A DNA stretch of 64,000 nucleotides from Aalborgiella sp963841045. GTDB taxonomy: Bacteria; Pseudomonadota; Gammaproteobacteria; Burkholderiales; Burkholderiaceae_C. The DNA lies in NCBI GenBank assembly GCA_963841045.1, contig CAWJBD010000001.1:496001-560000 (forward strand), in the 5' to 3' direction. Below the pieces are notes generated by a model. That model saw only the letters and a program-made list of their open reading frames with translations. It was not told the DNA's origin and made no database searches. Numbering within the stretch: position 1 is the first letter of the stretch; the number at the start of each line of letters is the position of its first letter. Below, piece by piece: positions 1 through 8,796 of the stretch. A program made the translations under genes and the position numbers.

Positions 1-197
1 ATTTAAAAGCCAAAATTGTGTATGAAACGGCAGATTTGTGGTTTCACAGCATGGTGGCGCTCACACATTACGGTTTGTCACCGCAAGATGTCATCGCAGA
101 ACTGGACAAGCGCGTTGGTACCAGCGGTTTGGAAGAAAAAGCATCGCGCAAAGCTCAAATTCGCGAATTGACAGAGTCAAAAGGAATCAAGCCATGA
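1..197 (+). CDS. hisE: Phosphoribosyl-ATP pyrophosphatase, C-terminal part
   Basis: The 5' end lies outside the window. The visible 64 codons start in frame at base 3 and contain the HisE C-terminal signature: an EtADLWFHSMVAL helix followed by HYGLSPQDVIAELDKR and a GTSGLEEKASRK tail. HisE hydrolyses phosphoribosyl-ATP to phosphoribosyl-AMP in step two of histidine synthesis, in the cytoplasm. In this lineage it closes a his operon, which presumably lies to the left. The stop codon overlaps the next start (ATGA at 194-197), which suggests translational coupling to the membrane protein downstream. Identification is by family pattern. Confidence 0.85.
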   Translation, partial: LKAKIVYETADLWFHSMVALTHYGLSPQDVIAELDKRVGTSGLEEKASRKAQIRELTESKGIKP

Positions 198-616
198 ACG
201 ATATCATAGATGTTGAAGCAAAACCCAAAGGTGAAAGCATGAACACGAATCTTGTAAATAATGAAAAAATTGAGTCTTTGAAAACCATTGGCTGGGTTAG
301 CTATTTGCTGCATTTGATTGTGGCTGTTGCTGCTGTGGTGCCAGGAGCCAATGCCAGTATCGCCTTATTGGTGGTGGCGCTGGTAATTGATTTGGTCAAA
401 AAAGGTGAAGCCGAAGGCAGTTGGTTAGAAAGCCACTTTTCTTGGCGCATACGTACAGTCATTTGGGCGGGTATTTTGTATGTGGTCACTATCCCGCTCT
501 GGTTGCTTTTTGTGATTCCAGGCTGGATTGCATGGGGCATTATTTCAATTTGGTTCTTGTACCGCATTGTGCGTGGCATGGTGGCAATGAACAAAGACCA
601 AGCCATTGGCGCTTAA
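194..616 (+). CDS. Small inner-membrane protein (DUF4870-like)
   Basis: A 140-residue protein with a polar N-terminal tail of about 30 residues, then hydrophobic segments near residues 38-62 and 90-125, which fits three or four membrane helices. The length and layout resemble the DUF4870/TM2-like membrane protein that often sits between hisE and the HIT gene in Comamonadaceae. Its function is unknown. I chose the ATG at 194 because it overlaps the hisE stop; an alternative ATG at 239 would remove the first 15 residues. It is probably co-transcribed with the HIT and tat genes. Confidence 0.75.
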   Translation: MNDIIDVEAKPKGESMNTNLVNNEKIESLKTIGWVSYLLHLIVAVAAVVPGANASIALLVVALVIDLVKKGEAEGSWLESHFSWRIRTVIWAGILYVVTIPLWLLFVIPGWIAWGIISIWFLYRIVRGMVAMNKDQAIGA

Positions 617-634
617 GGTTGAGGATGGGAACTG

Positions 635-994
635 ATGTCACACGATCCAAATTGCCTGTTTTGCAAAATCATTGAAGGCAAAATTCCGTCTAAAAAAGTG
701 TATGAAGATGAGCATGTATTTGCATTCCATGACATTAACCCATGGGCGCCTGTTCATTTTTTAATTATTCCCAAAAAACACATCACGTCTCTGGCGCAGG
801 TGACCGAAGCGGACGCTGGATTGTTAGGTCACATGATGGTATTGGCCCCCAAACTGGCTCTGCAAGAAGGTTGCAGACCCTATCCTGAAGGGGGCTTTCG
901 CATCGTTGCCAATACAGGGCTTGAAGGTGGTCAAGAGGTGCACCATATGCATTGGCATGTGATGGGCGGACCACGACCTTGGTTACGTGGTTAA
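635..994 (+). CDS. HIT-family nucleotide-binding hydrolase
   Basis: At 119 residues this is the normal size for an HinT-type purine nucleoside phosphoramidase. It starts with the CLFCKIIEGKIPSKKVYED block and ends with the histidine triad HHMHWHVMGGP, whose central His is the nucleophile in the family. These enzymes cleave AMP-lysine-type phosphoramidates in the cytoplasm. It sits 18 bases after the membrane protein gene and about 60 bases before tatA, an arrangement common in Burkholderiales. Confidence 0.93.
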   Translation: MSHDPNCLFCKIIEGKIPSKKVYEDEHVFAFHDINPWAPVHFLIIPKKHITSLAQVTEADAGLLGHMMVLAPKLALQEGCRPYPEGGFRIVANTGLEGGQEVHHMHWHVMGGPRPWLRG

Positions 995-1055
995 AATCAG
1001 GTGATTGATGGTGATAAACGCCATTTAACTTATTTACATTTTCAGGAGATACATC

Positions 1056-1289
1056 ATGGGTTCATTTTCTATTTGGCATTGGCTGATCGTTTTATTGATC
1101 GTGGTCATGGTGTTCGGTACCAAAAAACTGAAGAACATGGGTGGCGATTTAGGTAGTGCCGTTAAGGGCTTTAAAGATGGCATGAAAGACGGTGCAGCCA
1201 GCGTGGACGACAAGGCCGAAAAAGTCACCAACACTGCGGCAGATGCAGCCAAAACTACGATTGACGTTGAAGCCAAGCAAAAATCTTGA
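1056..1289 (+). CDS. tatA: Sec-independent translocase subunit TatA
   Basis: A 77-residue protein with one N-terminal membrane helix (residues about 4-20), the hinge FGTKKLKNMGGDLGSAVKGF and a charged tail, the classic TatA layout. TatA polymerises to form the passage through the inner membrane for folded twin-arginine substrates. It is preceded by an AGGAG ribosome site (about 1044-1048) and followed by tatB and tatC. A likely client in this window is the Rieske protein PetA. Confidence 0.95.
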   Translation: MGSFSIWHWLIVLLIVVMVFGTKKLKNMGGDLGSAVKGFKDGMKDGAASVDDKAEKVTNTAADAAKTTIDVEAKQKS

Positions 1290-1343
1290 TTCCCAATGTG
1301 TGCTGTGACCACCGGCACACAAAACCCACACCAGTAGAACATC

Positions 1344-1835
1344 TTGATTGATTTAGGTATATCTAAAATCGCTTTGATTGGCGCTGTCGCATTGATTGTG
1401 ATTGGGCCAGAAAAATTGCCGCGTGTGGCACGCATGATTGGCACGATGATGGGCAAGGCACAGCGTTACATTGCTGATGTCAAAGCAGAAGTCAACAAAT
1501 CAATCGAACTGGATGAGCTTAAAAAGATGCAAGCGTCTATGCAAGATGCGGCCAAAGAAGTTGAAAGCAGCATTCAAAGCAATGTGACTGATTTTGAAAA
1601 AGATTGGAAAGAAGCCACTGGCGAAGCGGCATCATCAGGGCTCAGTGCTGAAACAGAAGCGGCTTTGATGAGCTATGACCACAACTACCCCAGCTACACT
1701 CACCCTAAAAAGAAATGGCGCGTAAAACAAGGTGCCACGCCCAACTGGTACAAAGCCCGAGCAGGAGTGCGCACCAAAGCCTTGTCAGGCGCGGCACGTG
1801 TTGCCAAATACCGCCCCGCAAAAATTTCAACTTAA
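1344..1835 (+). CDS. tatB: Sec-independent translocase subunit TatB
   Basis: 163 residues. The N-terminal MIDLGISKIALIGAVALIV helix and the GPEKLPRVARMIG amphipathic segment are typical of TatB, followed by a charged coiled region to about residue 100. TatB forms the substrate receptor with TatC. The start is a TTG, chosen because the conserved N-terminus begins exactly there and no ATG is available. The C-terminal tail after about residue 110 is basic and lineage-specific. Confidence 0.93.
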   Translation: MIDLGISKIALIGAVALIVIGPEKLPRVARMIGTMMGKAQRYIADVKAEVNKSIELDELKKMQASMQDAAKEVESSIQSNVTDFEKDWKEATGEAASSGLSAETEAALMSYDHNYPSYTHPKKKWRVKQGATPNWYKARAGVRTKALSGAARVAKYRPAKIST

Positions 1836-1888
1836 TCTGTTATTCACCATTCCCAGCGTAAGCGCTTGCTATAGTCAACTCTAACCCC

Positions 1889-2695
1889 ATGTCCGACGAT
1901 AAAAACAAAACCAAGGAAAAAGTTGACGAGCTGGCCGGCACTGAACAACCGTTTGTGCAGCACTTGGTCGAGTTGCGTGATCGTTTGATCAAAATTGCTC
2001 TGGCAATTGGTGTTGTCGGTATTGCACTGGCGTTTTACCCTGGACCAGCAGCACTGTATGACATTTTGGCCGCCCCACTGATTGCGACCTTGCCTAAGGG
2101 CTCTACGCTCATCGCCACATCGGTGATATCGCCATTTTTCATTCCGTTGAAAATTCTGATGATGACGGCTTTTCTGGTCGCACTTCCAGTTGTGCTTTGG
2201 CAAATATGGTCGTTTGTTGCACCTGGCTTATACAGCCATGAGAAGAAGCTGATTCTTCCTTTGGTGCTGTCCAGCACTATTTTGTTTTTTATTGGTATTT
2301 TGTTTTGTTACTACTTTGTGTTTGGACAAGTATTTAAATTCATTCAAAATTTTGCCCCTAAAAGCATCAGCGCAACACCCGATATTGAAGCTTATTTAGA
2401 CTTTGTACTGAATATGTTTTTAGCCTTTGGTTTGGCTTTTGAAGTGCCGATTGTGGTGATTGTTTTAGCGCGTATGAAAATCGTGACAGTTCAACAATTG
2501 AAGGACTTCAGAGGCTATTTTGTGGTGCTCGCATTTGTCATAGCGGCCATCGTGACACCGCCAGATGTGGTGTCGCAATTGGCATTGGCTATTCCCATGT
2601 GCGGCTTGTATGAATTGGGTATTTGGGCCGCGCAATTGTTCATCAAGCACACGCAAGCACCCGATGAGGCCAAAGAGCCAATTGAACCTACCTAA
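1889..2695 (+). CDS. tatC: Sec-independent translocase subunit TatC
   Basis: 268 residues with six predicted membrane helices. The N-terminal region carries the family motif FVQHLVELRDRLIK, which recognises the twin-arginine signal. The internal segment FVAPGLYSHEKK and the cytoplasmic loop MKIVTVQQLKDFRGYF are also family hallmarks. It completes the tatABC unit. The stop is followed by about 135 bases without a gene before the acyl-CoA dehydrogenase. Confidence 0.95.
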   Translation: MSDDKNKTKEKVDELAGTEQPFVQHLVELRDRLIKIALAIGVVGIALAFYPGPAALYDILAAPLIATLPKGSTLIATSVISPFFIPLKILMMTAFLVALPVVLWQIWSFVAPGLYSHEKKLILPLVLSSTILFFIGILFCYYFVFGQVFKFIQNFAPKSISATPDIEAYLDFVLNMFLAFGLAFEVPIVVIVLARMKIVTVQQLKDFRGYFVVLAFVIAAIVTPPDVVSQLALAIPMCGLYELGIWAAQLFIKHTQAPDEAKEPIEPT

Positions 2696-2831
2696 GCCAA
2701 TTTAAGCCAATCTAAATCGTCTAAACCGCAGGATTAACGCCGTAGGCATTGTTGGCTACAATCGGTAACTGGACTTGACGTTTACGTAAACGTCAATCAC
2801 TGAACAAAACCAGCATTTTGGAGACCTTGCC

Positions 2832-4010
2832 ATGAACCAACCCGGACTTAATTTTCAACTCGGTGAAGACATTGACGCTTTGCGTGATGCGGTGCGCGAA
2901 TTTGCACAGGCTGAAATTGCACCCCGCGCTGCTGCCATCGACAGCAATGACCAATTCCCAATGGACGTTTGGCGCAAGATGGGCGATTTGGGTGTTTTGG
3001 GCATCACCGTCGGTGAAGAATATGGTGGCGCTGGCATGGGCTATTTGGCGCACATGGTGGCCATGGAAGAAATCAGTCGCGCCAGTGCTTCTGTGGGTTT
3101 GAGCTATGGGGCACACAGCAATTTGTGTGTGAATCAAATCAAACGCAATGGAACGCCCGAACAGCGTCAAAAATACTTACCCAAACTCATCAGCGGCGAA
3201 CACGTAGGCGCGTTGGCGATGAGCGAACCCGGCGCAGGCAGTGATGTGATCAGCATGAAGCTGAAAGCCGAAGACAAGGGTGGCTACTACGTTCTCAATG
3301 GCAGCAAAATGTGGATCACCAACGGACCCGATGCTGATACCTTGGTGGTTTATGCCAAGACCGAACCGGAAATGGGCGCCCGTGGTGTCACAGCATTCAT
3401 CATCGAAAAATCCATGCCCGGTTTTTCAGTCGCACAAAAATTAAACAAACTCGGCATGCGCGGCAGTCATACTGGCGAGTTGGTGTTTCACAATGTCGAA
3501 GTACCAGAAAGCCAAATTTTGGGTGGCCTCAACAACGGCGCTAAAGTGCTGATGAGCGGTTTGGATTACGAACGTGCGGTGCTGACAGGCGGCCCATTGG
3601 GCATCATGCAATCTGTGATGGACAATGTGCTGCCCTATATTCATGACCGCAAGCAATTTGGCCAAAGCATTGGCGAATTTCAGCTCATGCAAGGCAAAGT
3701 GGCGGACATGTACACCGTGTTGCAAGCGGGCCGTTCGTTTGCTTATACCGTTGCCAAAAACCTCGACATGTTGGGCGCAGAACATGTGCGCCAAGTGCGC
3801 AAAGATTGTGCTTCAGTGATTTTGTGGTGCGCCGAAAAAGCCACGTGGATGGCTGGCGAAGGCGTGCAAATTTTTGGTGGCAATGGCTACATCAACGACT
3901 ACCCACTTGGGCGTTTGTGGCGCGATGCCAAATTGTATGAAATCGGTGCAGGCACCAGCGAAATTCGCCGCATGCTGATTGGTCGCGAACTGTTTGCAGA
4001 AACCTGCTGA
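2832..4010 (+). CDS. liuA: Isovaleryl-CoA dehydrogenase
   Basis: 392 residues, full length for the acyl-CoA dehydrogenase family. The FAD/substrate motifs ALAMSEPGAGSD (near residue 128) and MWITNGPDA are present. The catalytic base appears to be Glu247 in GLDYERAV, the position used by isovaleryl-CoA dehydrogenases, and the C-terminal GTSEIRRMLIGREL motif is intact. The N-terminus LNFQLGEDIDALRDAVREF matches leucine-degradation enzymes, so the substrate is probably isovaleryl-CoA. No other liu genes are in the window. A strong terminator follows. Confidence 0.88.
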   Translation: MNQPGLNFQLGEDIDALRDAVREFAQAEIAPRAAAIDSNDQFPMDVWRKMGDLGVLGITVGEEYGGAGMGYLAHMVAMEEISRASASVGLSYGAHSNLCVNQIKRNGTPEQRQKYLPKLISGEHVGALAMSEPGAGSDVISMKLKAEDKGGYYVLNGSKMWITNGPDADTLVVYAKTEPEMGARGVTAFIIEKSMPGFSVAQKLNKLGMRGSHTGELVFHNVEVPESQILGGLNNGAKVLMSGLDYERAVLTGGPLGIMQSVMDNVLPYIHDRKQFGQSIGEFQLMQGKVADMYTVLQAGRSFAYTVAKNLDMLGAEHVRQVRKDCASVILWCAEKATWMAGEGVQIFGGNGYINDYPLGRLWRDAKLYEIGAGTSEIRRMLIGRELFAETC

Positions 4011-4031
4011 CTTTAAACGCAAGAGGTCATA

Positions 4032-4060
4032 AAAAAAGCTCAACCACGTTGAGCTTTTTT
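4032..4060. terminator. Bidirectional intrinsic terminator
   Basis: A GCTCAAC/GTTGAGC stem with a three-base CAC loop is flanked by A and T runs on both sides, so it can end transcription of liuA (+) and of the converging DsrE-like gene (-). Confidence 0.9.
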
Positions 4061-4077
4061 GTTCCCGTATTGTTAAA

Positions 4078-4512
4078 TTACGGTTTGATGTAGGCGTGCT
4101 GTTCTTGGCTTTGCAAGCGACCAATTCGCACCACGCCAGAGGGGGTGTAATCAGCATCCAAAATAAACTGTGACTTATTGAGTTTTCGGTTTTTTAAAGT
4201 AATTTCACAAATTTCAAATTTGACGCCGCGCGCTTTGAGTGCGCCAACCAATGAGCTGTAACTGATATCGGGGTTTTTAGCGTCTTTCGCGCCTTCCATC
4301 AAAAAATCTACGCCATTGGCATGTGTCACCACGGTGATTTTGGTGTCCGGCGCCACATCTAAATGGTTGCGAATGTTGCGTAAGCCTTTGGTCGCTTGGC
4401 TTTCCGCATGGTCAATGTGGTAAACCACTTTGTCTTGGGCAAACGCAGTGTTGCAAAGCATGAATGCGGCAAATGCAGCCAGCATTGATTTCAAGAGTGA
4501 ACGAATAGTCAT
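4078..4512 (-). CDS. Periplasmic DsrE-family protein
   Basis: 144 residues. The N-terminus MTIRSLLKSMLAAFAAFMLC...AFAQD is a signal peptide cleaved after AFA. The mature part has a DsrE/YchN-like fold pattern: VVYHIDHAE, KITVVTHANGVDFLM, and SSLVGALKARGVKFEICEITL with one conserved Cys. Such exported DsrE proteins are linked to sulfur relay or oxidation, but the specific role here is unknown. The start was chosen at 4512 because GGAG lies just upstream; longer in-frame starts would spoil the signal peptide. Confidence 0.8.
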   Translation of the reverse strand: MTIRSLLKSMLAAFAAFMLCNTAFAQDKVVYHIDHAESQATKGLRNIRNHLDVAPDTKITVVTHANGVDFLMEGAKDAKNPDISYSSLVGALKARGVKFEICEITLKNRKLNKSQFILDADYTPSGVVRIGRLQSQEQHAYIKP

Positions 4513-4639
4513 GGTGGTCTCCAATAAATAATAAACGTTCACTATAGCCAAATGGTTGGTGTGCAACCATCCGTTCAAACCCGAATATCACATAAGGCAA
4601 AGATTGACAGAAACCAGCCCAGCCTTATGCGTTTAGACT

Positions 4640-6208
4640 TTACTCGTAATACCGCGCCAAGTAATCTTCAAAACTGCCTTGGTCATTTGCTTCCAAGCGT
4701 TGTTGTTCTTGTATCGAGTCATTGGCGCTTTGCTCAAATTCTTTTAAACGCTCTGCGCCCAGCGGATCTTGCAAGAGACTTTGTTGATGCTGCTGCGCCA
4801 TCTGCTTGGCGTATTTGAAATAGCCTCCGTGCACTTTGGCTTGTTGCAACACTTGGGCTGAGGGCGTTAAATCGGGGTTGTCAATGCGCTGGCGCAGATT
4901 TGCCAATGTTTTGGCATATGAATCGCCGCCATAGGCAACATCCAACATGTTGGCAAAGGCTTGCATGTCATCAAACAATTCATGCGCAATGGGTCTGAAG
5001 GGCTGTTCGCGGTTGTGCACCAGCAGGTGCAAGTTGGGGTTGCGCCCGTCATTGACGATGCGGCGTTTGTTCTCGTCATTTTCTGCTTGCTCACGTGCGC
5101 TGATAGCAGGGCTGTCGCGGAACAAGCACATCAGCAAGAGCACATCGGCAAACTGGCTTTGGTCGGGCGTGATGCCAATGTCCACCATAGGGTTCAAATC
5201 AAACAAGCGCACTTCCACATATTCAACACCCTCTTGTCGCAAGGCTTTGGCAGGTCGCGAACCGCGCTGGCTCACGCGTTTGGGACGAATGCCGGCGTAA
5301 AACTCATTTTCAACCTGCAACAAATTCGCATTGAGTTGCTGCCAGTGCCCGTCCTCTTTGTTTTTGACGCCCAATTCTTCATAAAACGGGTCTGGCGTGC
5401 GAATGGCTGCTTCTAATGCACTGGTGTATTCTGCCAATGAATTGAAGCTGACGTGCAGTTGGTCTTGCGCTCGATTTTGATAACCCAAGTCACTCATGCG
5501 CAAGCTGGTGGCATAGGGGCCATACAAAGTGCCTGGCACCAGCTCGTCCAAATCTGATTTTCGGCCTTGCAAAAATGATTCGCAAACGGCGGGCGATGCG
5601 CCAAACAAATACGGAATGAGCCAGCCGTAGCGTTGAAAATTGCGTATCAAACCAAAATAACGATCAGAGATGAATTCTTGCAAACTCAAATCTGATTTGA
5701 AATTGTCATACAGCGTTTGCCAAAACGCTTGTGGCAATGACCAGTTGTAGTGTGCACCCGCTATCGTTTGCATGTGCCGTCCATAACGCAAGCCCAAACC
5801 TTCGCGGTACACGTACTTCATTTTGGCCGAATTGGAGGTGCCGTAGTAGGCCAGCGGAATGTCGGCATCTTTGCTCAACACGCAGGGCATTGAGCCGGCC
5901 CACATGAATTCATCTTTGAGCTGCGCTGCGCTGAACCGGTGAATTTCGCGCAAGAACTGCAACGGAAAATTCGGGTCGGTCGATGGTGGTGTGATGAACT
6001 CCAACAAAGCTTCGGAGTAATCGGTGGTGATCCAAGGGTGCGTTAATTTAGAGCCCAAACTTGCAGGGTGCGGTGTCAGCGCCAGCTTGCCATTTGTGTC
6101 GACGCGCAGGCATTCGCGCTCATACCCGCGTTGAATACCGCGCAGCAATGCCGCTTTGTCTGGCTTGGCGAATTGGCTGACTTCGCTGCAGCAGGTGAAT
6201 TTCAACAT
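4640..6208 (-). CDS. gshA: Glutamate-cysteine ligase
   Basis: 522 residues, close to the length of the E. coli GshA type. The N-terminal GIQRGYERECLRV block, TDYSEALLEFITPP and the HRF...EFMWAGSMPC segment match the substrate- and ATP-binding core of this family. It makes gamma-glutamylcysteine, the first step to glutathione, in the cytoplasm. The product glutathione is needed by the frmA/fghA pathway encoded about 4 kb away. No obvious Shine-Dalgarno site precedes the start, but it begins at the expected place in the family. Confidence 0.93.
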   Translation of the reverse strand: MLKFTCCSEVSQFAKPDKAALLRGIQRGYERECLRVDTNGKLALTPHPASLGSKLTHPWITTDYSEALLEFITPPSTDPNFPLQFLREIHRFSAAQLKDEFMWAGSMPCVLSKDADIPLAYYGTSNSAKMKYVYREGLGLRYGRHMQTIAGAHYNWSLPQAFWQTLYDNFKSDLSLQEFISDRYFGLIRNFQRYGWLIPYLFGASPAVCESFLQGRKSDLDELVPGTLYGPYATSLRMSDLGYQNRAQDQLHVSFNSLAEYTSALEAAIRTPDPFYEELGVKNKEDGHWQQLNANLLQVENEFYAGIRPKRVSQRGSRPAKALRQEGVEYVEVRLFDLNPMVDIGITPDQSQFADVLLLMCLFRDSPAISAREQAENDENKRRIVNDGRNPNLHLLVHNREQPFRPIAHELFDDMQAFANMLDVAYGGDSYAKTLANLRQRIDNPDLTPSAQVLQQAKVHGGYFKYAKQMAQQHQQSLLQDPLGAERLKEFEQSANDSIQEQQRLEANDQGSFEDYLARYYE

Positions 6209-6238
6209 AACGCTGATTAAGTAGCAGTAGTCGTGAGC

Positions 6239-6700
6239 TTATCTAGCTTGCACACCCAGTAATTCAACTTCAAAATGCAGCGTTGCATTCGGTGGCACGG
6301 CACTGCCCGCACCGCGTGCGCCGTAGGCGATTTCGGGTGGGCATGTCAATTTGGCTTTGCCGCCGACCTTCATTTTTTGCACGCCTTCAGTCCAGCATGG
6401 GATGACGCGATTCAAAGGAAATTCAAGCGGTGTATTGCGTTTGAACGAACTGTCAAACTCTGTGCCATTAGGCAAGGTGCCACGGTAATGAACCCTTACC
6501 GTATCGGTGCTGTTGGGTTGCATACCTGTTCCATCTTTCAAGGACAAATAAACCAAGCCACTGGCAGTTTTGACTGCGCCTGGCTCTTTGGCGGCTTTGG
6601 CCGCAGCTTCAGATTGCGCAGAAGCATGCGCAGTGAATGCGACCAAGCCAATGACCAAGGTAGCGATGCGTATGCTTGGGGAAAAAGTCATTTTGTTCAT
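6239..6700 (-). CDS. Exported FKBP-type peptidyl-prolyl isomerase
   Basis: About 153 residues. A hydrophobic signal segment ends at HASAQ. The FKBP domain follows with VRVHYRGTLPNGTEFDSS, PLEFPLNRVIPCWTEG and the C-terminal IAYGARGAGSAVPPNATL, which include the ligand-pocket residues. It would speed proline isomerisation of proteins in the periplasm. The first ATG at 6700 is used; the ATG at 6691 is also possible. It lies 30 bases upstream of gshA and may share its transcript. Confidence 0.88.
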   Translation of the reverse strand: MNKMTFSPSIRIATLVIGLVAFTAHASAQSEAAAKAAKEPGAVKTASGLVYLSLKDGTGMQPNSTDTVRVHYRGTLPNGTEFDSSFKRNTPLEFPLNRVIPCWTEGVQKMKVGGKAKLTCPPEIAYGARGAGSAVPPNATLHFEVELLGVQAR

Positions 6701-6849
6701 ATTCAATTTGATAGCGTTGTTGATTCAATTGGCGAATGCAAAAAAATCTGGCGCGCGCCAATTTCGGAGACTGGCTATCTTAGCAAGTATTGCAACTATT
6801 TTCAGCGGCAAGGTTTTGCTTGATTCTGTTTTGAACTTTTTGCTACATG

Positions 6850-6891
6850 CCAAATAAAACACCTCTGCAAATCAAATGACCTGCAGAGGTG
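6850..6891 (-). terminator. Intrinsic terminator of the yceI transcript
   Basis: The arms CACCTCTGCA and TGCAGAGGTG pair around a loop of about 12 bases. On the minus strand the stem is followed by TTTTATTT. The plus strand has no T run, so it serves the minus-strand transcript. Confidence 0.75.
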
Positions 6892-6918
6892 TGTGCCAAC
6901 AAAAATATATGAAAAATT

Positions 6919-6970
6919 GGCCTCTAGCCGGCGTATTAATTGCCTAACATGCTATTAAATACATAGCAAG
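6919..6970 (+). repeat. Palindromic repeat copy 1 (intergenic)
   Basis: The core CTAGCCGGCGTATTAATTGCC is followed by a TGCTAT...ATAGCA hairpin. This is a forward copy between two yceI/FKBP minus-strand genes. It shares the block order of the other ten copies in the window. Confidence 0.85.
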
Positions 6971-7017
6971 TTAAAATCATGCACAAATATGCCGAAACGC
7001 CGGATCGAAACAAATGA

Positions 7018-7593
7018 TTACTGCTTAACGGCTTCGGCTTGAATCACAATGCGCACGTTTTTAGGAAAGCCCCAATCCACACCATAGTTCAGACCAAATG
7101 CGGTGCGGTCAATGGTGGCTTCAAAATCGCCACCGCAAACTTCGCGCTTCAGCATAGGGCTGTTGTAGCAATTGAATTGCGTGGCTTTGAGCGTGACAGG
7201 GTTTGTTTTGCCCATCAATGTCAAATTGCCAGCCACTTCGCTGACTTTGTCGCCATTGAATGTCATGCCAGTTGACACGAATTTAGCGGTAGGAAATTGC
7301 GCCACGTTGAACAAATCGGCACTTTGCAAATGCTTGTCAAATGCAGCAGTTCCGCTGTTGATGGAAGCGACGTCGATAGTAATTTCAATCGAACCCTTTT
7401 TGGCTGCACGATCAAACTCAATCTTGCCTTCTTTTTTATCAAAGCGACCACGGTTGGTTGTTGTGCCGAAATGGCCAATTTCAAAAGTGGCAAAGGTGTG
7501 TGTGCCGTCGATGGCATAAGGTGCTGCTTGTACAGTTTGTGCACCTGCGAATAAAGCTGCTGCCGCAGTGATAGATAGAGCGAAATGACGCAT
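7018..7593 (-). CDS. YceI-family periplasmic protein (copy 1)
   Basis: 191 residues with a signal peptide ending near VQAAPY. The domain pattern YAIDGTHTFATFEIGHFG, GKIEFDRAAKKGSIEI, and PTAKFVSTGMTF is that of YceI lipocalin-like proteins that bind a polyprenyl or lipid ligand. The ATG at 7593 is preceded by GGAG at good spacing; an upstream TTG at 7608 lies within that ribosome site. Two YceI genes plus cytochrome b561 form one minus-strand unit, a recurrent grouping in proteobacteria. Confidence 0.88.
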   Translation of the reverse strand: MRHFALSITAAAALFAGAQTVQAAPYAIDGTHTFATFEIGHFGTTTNRGRFDKKEGKIEFDRAAKKGSIEITIDVASINSGTAAFDKHLQSADLFNVAQFPTAKFVSTGMTFNGDKVSEVAGNLTLMGKTNPVTLKATQFNCYNSPMLKREVCGGDFEATIDRTAFGLNYGVDWGFPKNVRIVIQAEAVKQ

Positions 7594-7659
7594 TTTGAAA
7601 ATCTCCAATTTAAAAGTTAAGGGAAAGGAAAGGGGAAAGAAAACAACTTCAACAAAAAT

Positions 7660-8232
7660 TTATAACTTGCCAACACCACTCAAGGCGATTTTGAATTTGA
7701 CTTGAACCGGGTCAGCCACCATAGAGGTGTCAGCCCATTCGTTTTCGCCAATCTTGAAAGTCAAACGTTTGATGGCAAAGGTGCCACTGGCTGTGGTGAC
7801 AGCGCCAGCTTGAGTCATGGCCACAGGCACCGTCACATCTTGCGACACGCCTTTGAGGCTCAATTTGCCCTGAACATCAAACTTGCCGCCACCCAGCGCC
7901 TTGATGCCGCTGGAAGCAAATGTTGCTTGCGGAAATTTGGCCGTGTTGAACCAAGGTGCTTTGGGAAGCTCGGCATCGGTAGCTTTGTCACCCAATGTGG
8001 CGCTGGCAATGTCCACGGTGAAGGCGACTTTACTGGTAGCGAGTTTGGTTGCATCAAAATTAATTTGCGCATCAAACTTGGTGAATTTGCCGTCCACTGG
8101 CACGCCCATTTGTTTGAAGGTAAAACTCACATCGCTTTGGTTTGCTAACAGCTTTTGCTGGGCAAAAACGGTAGGTGAAACAAGACTCGCCACACTGGCG
8201 AGGGTGGTTAAAAAGGTCAGCTTCAGTTTCAT
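7660..8232 (-). CDS. YceI-family periplasmic protein (copy 2)
   Basis: 190 residues with a signal peptide (cleavage near VFAQQ). The YceI pattern is seen in LLANQSDVSFTFKQMGVPVDGKF, PWFNTAKFPQATFASSGI and GKLSLKGVSQDVTVPV. Similarity to copy 1 is limited, so this is an old paralogue rather than a fresh duplication. It lies 66 bases upstream of copy 1 and 46 bases downstream of the cytochrome b561 gene. Confidence 0.88.
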   Translation of the reverse strand: MKLKLTFLTTLASVASLVSPTVFAQQKLLANQSDVSFTFKQMGVPVDGKFTKFDAQINFDATKLATSKVAFTVDIASATLGDKATDAELPKAPWFNTAKFPQATFASSGIKALGGGKFDVQGKLSLKGVSQDVTVPVAMTQAGAVTTASGTFAIKRLTFKIGENEWADTSMVADPVQVKFKIALSGVGKL

Positions 8233-8277
8233 AACAGGGCTTTCTAAAATTAAAGGAAAGTTTTTACCGACACTGTG

Positions 8278-8796
8278 TCAATGTCGTTTGGGCAGCATGC
8301 GGCTGACCAAGTTGTCTTTGTCGATGAATTGATGTTTCAGCGCCGCCGCAATGTGCAGCAAGGCCAATACCATCAAAGCAATTGCCGAAACCTCATGCAG
8401 TTCTTTGATTTGTTTGGCAAATTCTTTGTCTACCGCCAGCAAGTCAGGTAAGGGCAGAACGCCAAACAAAACAATTGGGAAACCAGCCGCAGAGCTGTAG
8501 GCCCAGCCTATCAGTGGCACGGCAAAGAAGAGCAAGTACATCACGTGGTGGGTGGCGTGGTAAATACGGGTTTGCCATGTTGGCATGGCTTGCTCGATAG
8601 CTGCAGGCAATGCGGGTGGGCGGTGCGTGAAACGCCAAAGCAAGCGCAACACAGTTAAAAACAAAAAGCAAATACCTGCCCACTTATGGTAGTTGTACAG
8701 CTTGAGGCGCTCGGGTGAAAACGGCAATTCATGCATGTAAACACCCAAAGCAAACATGGCGAATATCGACAAACCCAAAAGCCAATGCAACACAAT
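8278..8796 (-). CDS. Cytochrome b561
   Basis: About 172 residues with four membrane helices. Candidate haem ligands are the His of VLHWLLG, YNYHKWAGI and the C-terminal LLHIAAALKHQF; YHATHHVMYLLFF marks helix three. It probably passes electrons from the quinol pool to a periplasmic partner, fitting its pairing with YceI. The start is uncertain. The conserved STVAIVLHW block begins before any ATG, and upstream ATGs in the same frame (8895, 8901) are cut off by a TGA at 8875-8877. I use the GTG at 8796 as a placeholder. Confidence 0.8.
   Translation of the reverse strand: MVLHWLLGLSIFAMFALGVYMHELPFSPERLKLYNYHKWAGICFLFLTVLRLLWRFTHRPPALPAAIEQAMPTWQTRIYHATHHVMYLLFFAVPLIGWAYSSAAGFPIVLFGVLPLPDLLAVDKEFAKQIKELHEVSAIALMVLALLHIAAALKHQFIDKDNLVSRMLPKRH

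Larger units (their letters stand above)
6701..7017. other. Intergenic region with repeat and terminator
   Basis: This stretch of about 315 bases has no convincing gene. It holds the leader of the FKBP gene, the terminator of the upstream yceI transcript (6860-6891) and one forward copy of the palindromic repeat (6919-6970). Confidence 0.8.

Noticed and set aside
7018..8232. Recent tandem duplication of yceI
   Set aside because: The two proteins share only family-level features, and paired YceI genes with b561 are a common arrangement.
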